NCBI GenBank assembly: GCA_031292555.1
Contig: JARLGV010000082.1
Coordinates: 1-57,676 of the forward strand
Direction: 5' to 3'
DNA length: 57,676 nucleotides
Origin: Fimbriimonas sp.
GTDB taxonomy: Bacteria; Armatimonadota; Fimbriimonadia; Fimbriimonadales; Fimbriimonadaceae
The notes beneath the pieces were generated by a model. It was not told the DNA's origin. It did not search any database and worked only from the letters and a program-made list of their open reading frames with translations. Positions within the stretch are counted from its first letter, which is position 1, and every line of letters begins with the position of its first letter. The position numbers were made by a program, and so were the translations under genes. Shown in pieces: positions 1-8,446 of this stretch.

Positions 1-1266
1 AAGGCGATCGGCTACGTTCATAAGGGCGCGCCCCTGGTGGTAGGGGTCGGTCCAAGCATCGCTCTTGCGGGCTCCAGGGGGAGGAATGCCTTCGCGAGAT
101 AGTGTGTGGTACCACCCCCCATATTTGGGGTCGACCTGATGCGCTTCGATGAAAGCCCACTGTTTGAGGAACGCGTTCCAGTATCGATCGGTCTCGCTGC
201 CAAATCGCTCGTGCATGAGCAGAAGGGCATTCAGGGATTCAGCCTGCTCCCACCAGCCTTTGCGTTTCTGATCAGGACGAGTCGGGCCAGTTACCGGATC
301 GCCGTCGCCGTAAAGTCCGGAGTAAGTTTCGTCCCAACCTACGCTGAGAGTGTGATCGACGATCTGCCTCGCAATTTTCCAGGTCCGGCTGTCGTCGGGG
401 ATATCCAACGCCTGCGCCGCCTCGACCAACAGGAAGGCCGTCTCGATGTCGTGCCCGTAAGAGTCCTCTGAAGGAATGACCGTCCAGTCCGGCTGAAAAT
501 AGAGATGGAGATAGCCGTCGGGATGAATCACTTTCTCCATGAGGGTGTCGTAGAGGTGATGCAGTCTAGAACCGAGTTTGGGCAAAGGCCAAACCTCGTA
601 AAGCGCAGAAAACGCCTCGAGCAAGTGGATGTGCGTATTCATTGACTTGAGCCCGTAGACGGTGCCAATCGCGTCCTTACCGGGTCGAAGCCCATATACT
701 AGGGAATCGGGAGCATCTTCCGGACCCCGAATCGGCTTCCCTGTGACGTCAAGCGCCTCGAAATACCCCCCGTTCTCGAAATCGAACGCATGCTTGTCGA
801 GCCACGCGAATGCATTCCTGGCCAGCCCAAGCGATGAGTCGTTAAGGGTCAAGTCGAAAGTCGCGGCCGAAGCGTAAATGGCGAAGGCGATGCCGTAGGT
901 GTGTTTGAACGGCATGGGGCAGCCATTCGCGTTAAGTGCCCAATGGAGCCCGCCATTGGCTTCGTCCCAGAACGTCTCCCGCAGAAAACGCATGCCGTGC
1001 ATGGCGATTGCAGGGAAGTAGGAGTCTTTGTCCGCACACCGCTTTGCGGCCTTGGCGGCCACCCATGTCAGCCGCGACTGATAGACAAGGGATCGGGTCG
1101 CGATCTCTTCTTGCGACCAATCCTCTCGGAAAAACTGATTGAACCCACCGTAGTCTTCGTCAACGGAGCGAGGGAACCACGTATTCAGTACGTGTTGCTT
1201 TAGGTTTGCCTCAACGGCGATGGCGATTCGATGGTAGGTCGCTTGGAGCGACGTCTCATTTTGCAT
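1..1266 (-). CDS. AGE-family sugar epimerase, cellobiose 2-epimerase-like (3' end cut by window edge)
   Basis: The reading frame runs from an ATG at 1266 to the left edge without a stop, giving 422 residues, so only the extreme C-terminus is missing. The family has an (alpha/alpha)6 barrel and epimerises sugars at C2. Seen motifs: N-T-H-I-H-x-L-E-A (about 210-218), S-Y-G-H-D-I-E-T (269-276), K-G-W-W-E-Q-A-E (336-343) and a C-terminal G-G-W-Y-H region. These match the cellobiose 2-epimerase branch better than N-acylglucosamine 2-epimerases. No signal peptide is seen, so the enzyme is probably cytoplasmic, isomerising imported beta-1,4 disaccharides. It is divergent from the hydrolase gene at 1460. 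A stop lies just upstream in frame, so this ATG is the first possible one; no Shine-Dalgarno sequence is visible. Confidence 0.85.
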   Translation of the reverse strand, partial: MQNETSLQATYHRIAIAVEANLKQHVLNTWFPRSVDEDYGGFNQFFREDWSQEEIATRSLVYQSRLTWVAAKAAKRCADKDSYFPAIAMHGMRFLRETFWDEANGGLHWALNANGCPMPFKHTYGIAFAIYASAATFDLTLNDSSLGLARNAFAWLDKHAFDFENGGYFEALDVTGKPIRGPEDAPDSLVYGLRPGKDAIGTVYGLKSMNTHIHLLEAFSALYEVWPLPKLGSRLHHLYDTLMEKVIHPDGYLHLYFQPDWTVIPSEDSYGHDIETAFLLVEAAQALDIPDDSRTWKIARQIVDHTLSVGWDETYSGLYGDGDPVTGPTRPDQKRKGWWEQAESLNALLLMHERFGSETDRYWNAFLKQWAFIEAHQVDPKYGGWYHTLSREGIPPPGARKSDAWTDPYHQGRALMNVADRL

Positions 1267-1446
1267 GCGATACGTCCATGATCATGACAGAAGATATACG
1301 GTCGCGGGAATCGGCCGAGGACGTTGGCCTTCATCGAGCGGATATCGAACGCGCCGTTGCGATCCACTTCTGCCATGCCATGAGACGACCGCAAGAACCC
1401 GGTGTTCCTTGCCTGCGCGCGACACCTCACCCATGGGCCGAAGTGA

Positions 1447-1452
1447 TAAAGT
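1447..1452 (+). promoter_or_regulatory. -10 box (TAAAGT) of a probable leaderless transcript
   Basis: TAAAGT lies 7 bases before the ATG at 1460. The gene has no Shine-Dalgarno sequence, so transcription probably starts at or very near the start codon. No clear -35 was identified. Confidence 0.45.
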
Positions 1453-1459
1453 CGATTCT

Positions 1460-3721
1460 ATGGGGTTGATTGTCATTCGAACATGCATTCGAGCTGGCCT
1501 GCTGATGGCGCCGGTGGTCTCGACATACGCACATGCTCAAGACACACGCGCTTTGGTCAGAGACTGGGACACCTATAGTGACACCTGGGTCGCCATGGAC
1601 GGGCTCCAACGTGCACTGCCGACATTCGACCAAGTTGGTCGGCCACGGACAGGAAGGACTCTGGGAATGTTCTACTTCCTAACTCTCGAGCATGGCCTAG
1701 ATGGGCCGTTCGACAACTCCAAGATCCTGTTGAGCCACCCGGAGGCGTTGAACGATATCCAAAATCCCGCCTGGGGACCGCTGAACACCTCCCACCACTG
1801 GGGTGAACCTCTCTTCGGCTACTATGCGAGCGACGATCGTTGGGTCCTTCGCAAACACGCCCAAATGCTGGCGAATGCGGGAGTCGACATGGTCGTGTTC
1901 GACAACTCAAACGCCGTCACCTACGACAAAGCGCGGAACGCCCTATGCGAAGAGTGGGAGGACATCCGACGCCAAGGCGGAAAGACTCCGCAGATTGCGT
2001 TCCTATGTCCCTTCGGCAATCCAGACGGAATTGGCACCTTGACCCTGGACGAGCTCTACGACACGCTCTACGAGCCCGGAAAGTTCTCAGACCTGTGGTT
2101 CCGCTGGAACGGCAAACCACTTGTGCTGGCAGACCCGTCGTATGCCAATGCCGACGCGTTGGGCAAGGCAGTCCGGCGTCCCGCCGAGCTCGGAACTGGC
2201 AGCTCGCTTGGTCAATCGGTTACGGTCGATAGGCCCATTCGTGCGGTCGGAGGAGAATTTCCAACCTGGGCTACCCGGGACTCCGGCTTTACGATGAGCT
2301 TGTTCCAAGGCGGACCAGGCGGGCTACTGATCGCCAGTCGACACTTCGACAACGTTTCCGACAACGCTACAGTTATGCTTGATGCGGGAAACGTACTTCC
2401 CCGGGGCCATTACTATCTGGAGATTTCGCACGCGGTAGGCAAGATCGGCTGGTGGAGCGTTACCGGGCGTCATGGAGATGGAGCTTACGAGGCGGGACAG
2501 GCAACCTCCGGTCACCGGATCATTCACGTTCTCTATGACGGAGAGGCCGCCCCGGTCACCCTTTTCTGGCCCGAATCGAGACCCGGTGCTAAGGACATCG
2601 AACGTGCCAAGAATATTCGGGAGTTCTTCACCTTTCGGTCTCCGATTGCCCCATACGACCTAACCAATCCGCCGAGAGGCGCTTGGACATGGCTCCAAAA
2701 TTACCCGCAAGCCGTTCAAACCAACCCCGAAGGTCTCAAGGAACAGATTTCCGTCGGCGTGGCCCAGAACTACAACGCGAGCACTCACCTGGCGCCGATG
2801 AGCTTCCCAGGAGCTTTCGGGCGGAGCTATCACGATGGGAAGACCGATACGAGGCCGGACGCCGTACAATACGGCTTCAACTTCGCCGAGCAGTGGAAAC
2901 GAGCTCTCCAGGTCGATCCGCCGTTCGTCTTCGTAACCGGATGGAACGAATGGACGGCCGGTTTCTACGACAAATGGGACCGGTACCAGGCTCCTCCCGC
3001 CATCTTCGTCGATGAGTTCAACGAAGAGAATAGCCGGGACATCGAGCCGATGCGAGGCGGTCACGGCGACGACTACTACTACCAACTAGTCGCTAATGAG
3101 CGCCGGTACAAAGGCGTTCGGGAACTGCCGCCGGTAACTGCTCGAACGATCCGCCTAGACGGCCGCTTCGACGACTGGCAGAGCGTTCAGCCGGAGTACC
3201 GCGACGCGTTCGGCGATACGGTTCACCGTAACGCTCCTGGATTCGGACACGCCGGACCGTACGTCAACGACACCGGGCGAAACGATATCGTGGCAGCAAA
3301 GGTGAGCTACGACAAGGACAACGTGTACTTCTACGTTCGAACAAAGGACCCTCTCTCTCCCTCCACCGACCCGGACTGGATGCTGCTCTACCTCAGCACG
3401 AAGCCCGGCAATCAGACAGGCTGGCTTGGATACGACTTCGTCGTCAACCGGTTGGTCGGGGTTCGCACGACGAGTTTGGAGCGCAGCGTCGACCGTCGAT
3501 ACTCCTGGGAAAAAGTCGCCGATATCCGCTATGTAGCAAGGGCGAACGAGATGGAGCTGGCCATCCCCAGGAGCGTGTTGGGCGTCCATAGCCTCCCGGC
3601 GACGATCGACTTCAAGTGGGCTGACCACTGTTTCCAGAAGGGCGACTGGACCGACTTCGTGCTAAACGGCGATGCCGCTCCCGACGACCGCTTCAACTAT
3701 CGGGCGACTCTACAAAAGTAA
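1460..3721 (+). CDS. Secreted GH99/WbsX-like hydrolase with C-terminal CBM9/DOMON-like domain
   Basis: A 753-residue protein. An upstream in-frame ATG at 1265 overlaps the divergent epimerase, while the ATG at 1460 begins a clear signal peptide (about 1-26, ending A-H-A before Q-D). The catalytic half resembles TIM-barrel hydrolases of the GH71/GH99/WbsX type: W-G-E-P-x-x-G-Y-Y near 115, D-M-V-V-F-D-N-S near 140, and G-W-N-E-W near residue 493, the position of the WNEW signature in WbsX-like proteins. From about 564 (R-L-D-G-R-F-D-D-W) a beta-sandwich domain of the CBM9/DOMON type begins and runs to the end. Substrate is unknown; a mannan- or glycan-directed endo-activity is inferred from the fold only. 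It converges on the gene at 3728 with a 6-base gap. Confidence 0.75.
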   Translation: MGLIVIRTCIRAGLLMAPVVSTYAHAQDTRALVRDWDTYSDTWVAMDGLQRALPTFDQVGRPRTGRTLGMFYFLTLEHGLDGPFDNSKILLSHPEALNDIQNPAWGPLNTSHHWGEPLFGYYASDDRWVLRKHAQMLANAGVDMVVFDNSNAVTYDKARNALCEEWEDIRRQGGKTPQIAFLCPFGNPDGIGTLTLDELYDTLYEPGKFSDLWFRWNGKPLVLADPSYANADALGKAVRRPAELGTGSSLGQSVTVDRPIRAVGGEFPTWATRDSGFTMSLFQGGPGGLLIASRHFDNVSDNATVMLDAGNVLPRGHYYLEISHAVGKIGWWSVTGRHGDGAYEAGQATSGHRIIHVLYDGEAAPVTLFWPESRPGAKDIERAKNIREFFTFRSPIAPYDLTNPPRGAWTWLQNYPQAVQTNPEGLKEQISVGVAQNYNASTHLAPMSFPGAFGRSYHDGKTDTRPDAVQYGFNFAEQWKRALQVDPPFVFVTGWNEWTAGFYDKWDRYQAPPAIFVDEFNEENSRDIEPMRGGHGDDYYYQLVANERRYKGVRELPPVTARTIRLDGRFDDWQSVQPEYRDAFGDTVHRNAPGFGHAGPYVNDTGRNDIVAAKVSYDKDNVYFYVRTKDPLSPSTDPDWMLLYLSTKPGNQTGWLGYDFVVNRLVGVRTTSLERSVDRRYSWEKVADIRYVARANEMELAIPRSVLGVHSLPATIDFKWADHCFQKGDWTDFVLNGDAAPDDRFNYRATLQK

Positions 3722-3727
3722 TCTGCG

Positions 3728-5128
3728 CTATAGTCTCGGAGGCCCGTCCAAAACCAAGGTCGCTGGATAGCTAATCGCGTGACCAATTCGGGTCGCGCCA
3801 TCAGATCGGGCGGTTGCCGAGCCGGCGAGGACCCCTTGGTAGTCGCTTAGGTCAAGCAAGAGCGAATGGGGCGCCCGATTCGCGTCGGGCACCTCTAGAT
3901 TCGTGGCGACCGTCCCTCGGATGTCACCGTCTTCGAATGATGCATCGGACTCGACAGGCACTCCGTTTACTTCAACTTGGATCCGGCGGTTCTCGATTTC
4001 AAGCGCGATGGGAATTGGACCCGAATAGGTATGGATCGCCCCGGACCACTTTCCTAGAGCGGACTCGGGGGTGTCTCGAGAGATCTCACTCGCCGGACTT
4101 TGACTCGTCGGAATACCTAATGCTTCGTGCAGTCTCGCGACTGTTTCGGAAACGATCGGCGAGTCGGAGTTGCAGAGCACGACGATGACGGTCTCCATGG
4201 ATGGAGCGATCAAAAGTCGCGTCGACACCCCATCCATCCCGCCCGAGTGTCCGAAGATCGGGATAGCATCGTTGGGCTTCCCAAGAAACCACCCGAATCC
4301 GTAACCGAGGTCCGCTTCGCCCACTCCCAGCGGCGCCTGCATACTTGCCCTTGTGGATGGAGTCAAGATTGTCGCCTCGGAGAGTCCGAGATGGAACGCT
4401 CCGAAACTGAGGAGGTCCCGCACGCTACAATAGGCTTCCGAAGCGGCGGGGTGGTCGGTGACATAGTGGGGAAGGCGCACCTTCTTCTTGTCGTACCGCA
4501 CCGCGTAGAACGGCGTGTCGACAAATGACGGCGCGAAGAACGCATCCTTCATCCCTAACGGCTCGAACAGGTCGGTTCGAAACACTTCGGTCAACGGACG
4601 CTCTGCCACAGTCTCCGCCGCGAATCCTAGAATGCCGTAGCCGATATTCGAGTACACGTACCTCGTCCCCGGCGGCCGGCAGATATTTCCATAGCGCCCA
4701 ATGGTCTCGATATCCGACGGTGGCCGTCCCAATTCGTCGGCAAAGAAGAACTGGAAGTAAATGGGCAGCCCGGCAGTATGATTGGCAACACGTTTGAACG
4801 TCGCCGCGCCGCGGTCGCCAATCCAGGCAGTAAGGCGTGCCCCACCAAGATAGTCGTTGACCGGCGCATCCAGATCGACCTTCCCCCGCTCCGAGAATCC
4901 CGCCAAGATCGTGGCGATCATCGGCTTCGTAATCGATGCGATGGAGTACGGCGTTCGAGTCGTCGCCGGAACTCCCGCCTCCACATCGGCTAGACCAAAC
5001 GCCGCTTCGTAGACGATGTCTCGTCCGACCTGAACCCCAATTGCCACTGAAGGCACGCCGAGTTCCATCATTCTCGCCGAAACGAACTGCGACACTCCTT
5101 CGAAGTTGTATTTCCCGCAACCTGACAT
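3728..5128 (-). CDS. Serine hydrolase, class C beta-lactamase/esterase family
   Basis: A 466-residue beta-lactamase-fold hydrolase. S-I-T-K at 65-68 is the SxxK nucleophile motif, Y-S-N at 159-161 is the second motif, and H-S-G-G at 294-297 replaces the KTG box, as is common in EstB-like esterases and D-aminopeptidase-type members. The domain ends near 340; the last 120 residues form a lipocalin-like tail often seen in this group. No signal peptide is visible, so the enzyme is probably cytoplasmic. It starts 38 bases after the SDR gene but has a TAGACT box in the gap, so it may be transcribed separately. Its substrate (ester, amide or peptide) cannot be told from sequence. Confidence 0.85.
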   Translation of the reverse strand: MSGCGKYNFEGVSQFVSARMMELGVPSVAIGVQVGRDIVYEAAFGLADVEAGVPATTRTPYSIASITKPMIATILAGFSERGKVDLDAPVNDYLGGARLTAWIGDRGAATFKRVANHTAGLPIYFQFFFADELGRPPSDIETIGRYGNICRPPGTRYVYSNIGYGILGFAAETVAERPLTEVFRTDLFEPLGMKDAFFAPSFVDTPFYAVRYDKKKVRLPHYVTDHPAASEAYCSVRDLLSFGAFHLGLSEATILTPSTRASMQAPLGVGEADLGYGFGWFLGKPNDAIPIFGHSGGMDGVSTRLLIAPSMETVIVVLCNSDSPIVSETVARLHEALGIPTSQSPASEISRDTPESALGKWSGAIHTYSGPIPIALEIENRRIQVEVNGVPVESDASFEDGDIRGTVATNLEVPDANRAPHSLLLDLSDYQGVLAGSATARSDGATRIGHAISYPATLVLDGPPRL

Positions 5129-5139
5129 GAATACGGGTC

Positions 5140-5145
5140 AGTCTA
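5140..5145 (-). promoter_or_regulatory. Possible -10 box (TAGACT) for the 5128 gene
   Basis: On the minus strand TAGACT lies 11 bases before the ATG at 5128, predicting a leader of only a few bases. No Shine-Dalgarno sequence is present. Confidence 0.35.
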
Positions 5146-5166
5146 ACACGATGGAACTTTGGCGGG

Positions 5167-5952
5167 TCATGATCGCTTGGGAAGGGCGCGCGTGGCGCCG
5201 GTCGACATACCCCCGTCGATGAGCAAGGTCTGCCCGGTGATGTAGGCGCTGGCTTCGGAGGCAAGGAACACGACGGCGCCGCGAAGGTCGCTGGGGCGAC
5301 CAGGTCGCTTCAAAGGGATCCGGTCGCTCAGATACTCGACCCATTCCTCGTTCTCGTACATCACCGCGTTTTGTGCCGTTTTGAACCAGCCCGGGGCCAA
5401 ACAGTTCACCGTGATGCCGTGACGCCCCCAGTCGTCGGCGAGGCTCATCGTGAGTTGTTTGACTCCACCTCGACTTGCACCGTAGGGTCCGAGCCCGGCC
5501 GAGCCGGACACGCTCGTGAGAGAGCCGATGTTCACGATCCGGCCGTAACCGGCCGGGATCATTCGTCGAGCGACCGCTTGCGAAACGAAGAAAGTGCCTC
5601 GTAGGTTGGTGTCGAGCACCAGATTCCAGTCATCCCAAGTCACGTCGAGGGCGGGCTTTCGAACGTTGCAGCCGGCGTTGTTCACGAGAATGTCGATCTT
5701 TGCGCTTGCCCGATGAGCGGCATCCACCATTCGTTCGATCGAATCGTGGTCCCGCACGTCGCACTCGAGCGCGGCGCACGAGCGTCCCATCTGCTGGATC
5801 TTTGATTGGAACGCGGCGAGATCCTCCTCCCGGCGGCTTGTGACCACCAGATCCGCCCCCGCTTCGGCCAGGGCCTCCGCGAATATCTGACCCAGTCCGC
5901 GGCTGCATCCGGTAACCAGCGCCGTCCGCCCAGTAAGGTCGAATTCCTTCAC
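5167..5952 (-). CDS. SDR-family oxidoreductase, gluconate 5-dehydrogenase-like, with YxxxR in place of YxxxK
   Basis: A 261-residue classical short-chain dehydrogenase. T-G-C-S-R-G-L-G at 14-21 is the nucleotide-binding glycine motif, N-N-A-G is at 91-94, the catalytic Ser is at 144 and Tyr at 157. The catalytic Lys expected four residues later is Arg161 (codon CGA), which is unusual. Closest in style to gluconate 5-dehydrogenase and 3-oxoacyl-reductase-like SDRs, so a role in sugar or sugar-acid oxidoreduction is likely. It overlaps the upstream alcohol dehydrogenase gene by ATGA (5949-5952), indicating translational coupling and a shared operon. Whether it is active with Arg in the catalytic tetrad is open. 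Confidence 0.88.
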   Translation of the reverse strand: MKEFDLTGRTALVTGCSRGLGQIFAEALAEAGADLVVTSRREEDLAAFQSKIQQMGRSCAALECDVRDHDSIERMVDAAHRASAKIDILVNNAGCNVRKPALDVTWDDWNLVLDTNLRGTFFVSQAVARRMIPAGYGRIVNIGSLTSVSGSAGLGPYGASRGGVKQLTMSLADDWGRHGITVNCLAPGWFKTAQNAVMYENEEWVEYLSDRIPLKRPGRPSDLRGAVVFLASEASAYITGQTLLIDGGMSTGATRALPKRS

Positions 5953-6956
5953 GGCCGAACGATTACCTTCATGAGACCCGGTTCCTGCTTATAGAGCCGA
6001 TCGAAGTACTCCGCCGTCTCGTCGAGCGAGATCTTGGCTGAGATCATCCCGTCGACATTGACGGCGCCGCTTGCGATCAGATCAAGGCACTCCGGGTAGT
6101 CGCCCTCCGAGCCATAGGTTCCGTTAACCGTAATCTGGCGTGTTACGACCTCTTGAAGCGGGAAATCCACGTGGGACGACAAGTTGCCGATGAGGACCAC
6201 GGTGCCCGCCTTCTTGACGCTTCGGATGGCCATGTCGACCGTCGGAGTGATCCCCACCGCTTCGATCGCGCAGTCCAGTTCCATTCCGATCGTCGATTGG
6301 GTGACCATGTCCGCGCCGTGAGCCGCCGCCATCGCGAGTTTTGCTTGGTTGATATCGACGGCGATAACCTCTCCCGCCCCCCTCGCCTTGAGTACCTGGA
6401 CAACGAGCAGTCCGATCATGCCGACTCCGACGACTGCCACTCGGTCTCCGGGCTTGATACACGCTCGATCGACCGCATGGACGGCGACTGAAACTGGTTC
6501 AGCCATGGCCGCTTGTTCATAAGTGAGGCCGTCAGGCAACTTGAAGAGCGAGCGAGCATGTACCGGCAGATATTCAGCGAACGCCCCCTCCTTCCTGAAC
6601 TCGGTGCACGAAACGCCAAACACCTGCCGGTTGTCGCAGAGGTTGGTCTGCCCTCGCTTGCAGTAATCGCACTTGTTGCAGAAGATCACGGACTCGAACG
6701 TCACGCGGTCGCCGACGTTCCAAGCCGAAACACCGCTGCCAAGCTTAACGATCTCGCCGGCGGCCTCATGTCCCATTACGATCGGCGGCAACCTTCGTCC
6801 GGTGCTGCCGTCGAGGCCGTGGACGTCGCTTCCACATATCCCGCAAGCTTTGACGCGGATGAGCACTTCATCCTCTGCTATCTCGGGAACGGGCATCTCG
6901 ACCCGCTCAAATCGTCCGTACTCGACAAGCTGCAGCGCCTTCATGACTCCAATCAT
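5949..6956 (-). CDS. Zinc-dependent medium-chain alcohol/polyol dehydrogenase
   Basis: A 335-residue MDR enzyme of the sorbitol/threonine/galactitol-phosphate dehydrogenase type. The first catalytic-zinc Cys is in C-G-I-C-G-S-D, a G-H-E-A-A-G-E segment follows, and the structural zinc lobe C-x2-C-x2-C-x7-C lies near 90-105. The Rossmann motif is V-G-V-G-M-I-G. Such enzymes oxidise polyols or sugar hydroxyls with NAD(P). It is the first gene of a two-gene operon with the SDR, a pairing that suits stepwise oxidation of one sugar. The ATG at 6956 is used here; a second ATG four codons on (M-K-A-L-Q) is preceded by GGAG and may be the true start. Confidence 0.9.
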   Translation of the reverse strand: MIGVMKALQLVEYGRFERVEMPVPEIAEDEVLIRVKACGICGSDVHGLDGSTGRRLPPIVMGHEAAGEIVKLGSGVSAWNVGDRVTFESVIFCNKCDYCKRGQTNLCDNRQVFGVSCTEFRKEGAFAEYLPVHARSLFKLPDGLTYEQAAMAEPVSVAVHAVDRACIKPGDRVAVVGVGMIGLLVVQVLKARGAGEVIAVDINQAKLAMAAAHGADMVTQSTIGMELDCAIEAVGITPTVDMAIRSVKKAGTVVLIGNLSSHVDFPLQEVVTRQITVNGTYGSEGDYPECLDLIASGAVNVDGMISAKISLDETAEYFDRLYKQEPGLMKVIVRP

Positions 6957-7626
6957 GCACGAATTCCGGTCGTTCTGGGTTGAACTCGCTCAGCTAGTTC
7001 TTCGGACAATCGCGCCAATTCTTTGTGCGGGTAACGGCAGAGTCGTTCGACCGTCTGATATTGCTGTGAGCATCAGCGCCGTCATCTCGATCTCTGCTCT
7101 TTTCACAACGATGATGGACCCATCCACTGGTCCGGCTGGGGCCTGGATGATCCGCCCTGGCCAAGGGATTGGAAAGGTCGGGTTGGGCGACAACTTTCCC
7201 GACGTCGTGAAGCGGATCGGAGAGCCGAGCCACAACCCGGGAGATGGCGATGCCGCGATGGGCCATATCTGGTTGGTTTGGCGCGGTGCGAAAGGCGGTG
7301 AACTGGATGTCTACACCGTACGCGGAGCAGACGATTCCGCATCGAACCCCCAAGCCTTCGTCCGCCAAATCCGAGTCACCTCGACTTCCTTTCATACGTC
7401 TCGAGATCTACGGGTTGGCATGCCTTTGGCCGAGGTAGCGAAGCGGGATCGTGCGGCTAAGCGCGTCCACCTGTCGTCCACGGCGTGCGTCTACGACGAT
7501 GAGCGTTCAGGAATCGCTTTCGAATTCCGCAGATCGGCGGAGAAGGGCGATTGGCGCTGCTTCGCGATCACCGTCCACCCTAGACGAAGCCCGGTTGATC
7601 GGGCATACCTGCCCTTCGATGGCTAA
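6955..7626 (+). CDS. Hypothetical protein, possible exported SmpA-like fold
   Basis: An open frame of 223 residues that I do not recognise. A weakly hydrophobic stretch (about residues 36-55) is followed by G-Q-G-I-G-K-V-x-L-G-D-N-F-P-D-V-V, then R-I-G-E-P. This resembles the repeat logic of SmpA/OmlA and BLIP-like small exported proteins, where a hydrophobic residue-G-x-S-x-x-x-V turn precedes L-G-x-P; a second copy, L-R-V-G-M-P-L-A-E-V, occurs near residue 153. The ATG at 6955 overlaps the divergent dehydrogenase start, so a GTG at 7066 or an ATG at 7111 could be the real start. The end overlaps the toxin gene on the other strand by 4 bases. Confidence 0.5.
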   Translation: MHEFRSFWVELAQLVLRTIAPILCAGNGRVVRPSDIAVSISAVISISALFTTMMDPSTGPAGAWMIRPGQGIGKVGLGDNFPDVVKRIGEPSHNPGDGDAAMGHIWLVWRGAKGGELDVYTVRGADDSASNPQAFVRQIRVTSTSFHTSRDLRVGMPLAEVAKRDRAAKRVHLSSTACVYDDERSGIAFEFRRSAEKGDWRCFAITVHPRRSPVDRAYLPFDG

Positions 7627-7925
7627 GGGTGCGGAGTAATTGTAATTATCGTAATGACCCGATCGCTCGGGCCGTAATGCCAAAACACCCTCCAGGCGGT
7701 TGAGACATTGTTTTCCACGTACGACTCCCATACCTTCACTCCGCTGACTCCCGCGAGGGACTCATAGACATGCGAGTTCAGCCCAGGATGACGGGGATCC
7801 ATCTGCAGCAGACCCAGGCATTTCCTCACTTTTTTCAGCTTAACGAGATCACGCCTGTCCTCGTCGAACTCAAGGTCGCGCAACTCACGCTCGGCACGAG
7901 GCATGAATTTCAGATCGAATCTCAA
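7623..7925 (-). CDS. RelE/ParE-like toxin of a type II toxin-antitoxin pair
   Basis: A 100-residue basic protein. F-M-P-R-A-E-R-E-L-R-D-L near the start and the C-terminal pattern K-V-W-E-S-Y-V-E-N-N, A-W-R-V-F-W, I-I-T-I-T-P-H-P fit the compact RelE/ParE fold, in which a curved beta-sheet carries the active residues near the C-terminus. It overlaps the antitoxin gene upstream by ATGA (7922-7925), so the two are co-translated, antitoxin first, the usual order. Likely role: an mRNA-cleaving or gyrase-directed toxin neutralised by its partner. The family assignment rests on this pattern and the gene pairing, not on a database hit. Confidence 0.6.
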   Translation of the reverse strand: MRFDLKFMPRAERELRDLEFDEDRRDLVKLKKVRKCLGLLQMDPRHPGLNSHVYESLAGVSGVKVWESYVENNVSTAWRVFWHYGPSDRVITIITITPHP

Positions 7926-8257
7926 GGCGCCGTCTCGTCATCCTCGTCGTCAACAAATTGGGTGAAGTCGCCGAGAAAGCGGCCCTCGCCACGTGCGGAC
8001 TGTTCCAATCCCTCTTTCACGGCCGTGAGGGCTTCCTGATTCCGCCACAGCCATAGCTCGCGCTTAGGGATCGTGGCCATTGGAGTCAGAACGATCGTGC
8101 CGTCGTCCAATTCGTTTACTCGATACTGCTCGCCGGCGCGCGCTTTCCCGAGGCTCAGTCGACCTGACTCGTCAAGTTTCCGAACGTCGTTTTGGTAGGA
8201 TATGGGCATCAGGTACTCGATTCTTGGCGGCACCATCCCATTTTGGGGTAGTCCCAT
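7922..8257 (-). CDS. AbrB/MazE-like antitoxin
   Basis: A 111-residue acidic protein. The central R-K-L-D-E-S-G-R-L-S-L-G stretch followed by Y-R-V-N-E-L-D-D-G-T-I-V-L-T-P is the swapped-hairpin DNA-binding pattern of AbrB/MazE/SpoVT proteins. The C-terminal half, with E-L-W-L-W-R-N and a very acidic end (D-D-E-D-D-E), would wrap the toxin. The start at 8257 was chosen because a TAGAAT box lies 6 bases upstream on the minus strand; an ATG at 8263 is inside the spacing and one at 8209 is a shorter alternative. It probably represses its own promoter together with the toxin, as such pairs do. Confidence 0.6.
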   Translation of the reverse strand: MGLPQNGMVPPRIEYLMPISYQNDVRKLDESGRLSLGKARAGEQYRVNELDDGTIVLTPMATIPKRELWLWRNQEALTAVKEGLEQSARGEGRFLGDFTQFVDDEDDETAP

Positions 8258-8263
8258 CAACAT

Positions 8264-8269
8264 ATTCTA
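8264..8269 (-). promoter_or_regulatory. -10 box (TAGAAT) of the toxin-antitoxin operon
   Basis: TAGAAT on the minus strand, 6 bases before the ATG at 8257, consistent with a leaderless message. Confidence 0.45.
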
Positions 8270-8446
8270 CGCCACGGACCCGCTTTCTCCGCCAATGGAT
8301 TTCGCTTGATTTCCACACGGCCATACACGTACTGCTGAACGGCTGTGCAAGTATTCTAGCGAGGCTGAATGTCGAAGGAGATGCGTCGGACAGGTCGACG
8401 CCTTCCCCGCTCCCCACGAAGGAACTCTGCCACACTGCAAAATGAA

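Noticed and set aside
1265-1459. N-terminal extension of the GH99-like hydrolase to 1265
   Set aside because: It would overlap the divergent epimerase and hide the signal peptide that begins at 1460.
6660-6860. Four-cysteine cluster in the alcohol dehydrogenase considered as a separate zinc-finger gene
   Set aside because: It is the normal structural-zinc lobe of medium-chain dehydrogenases.
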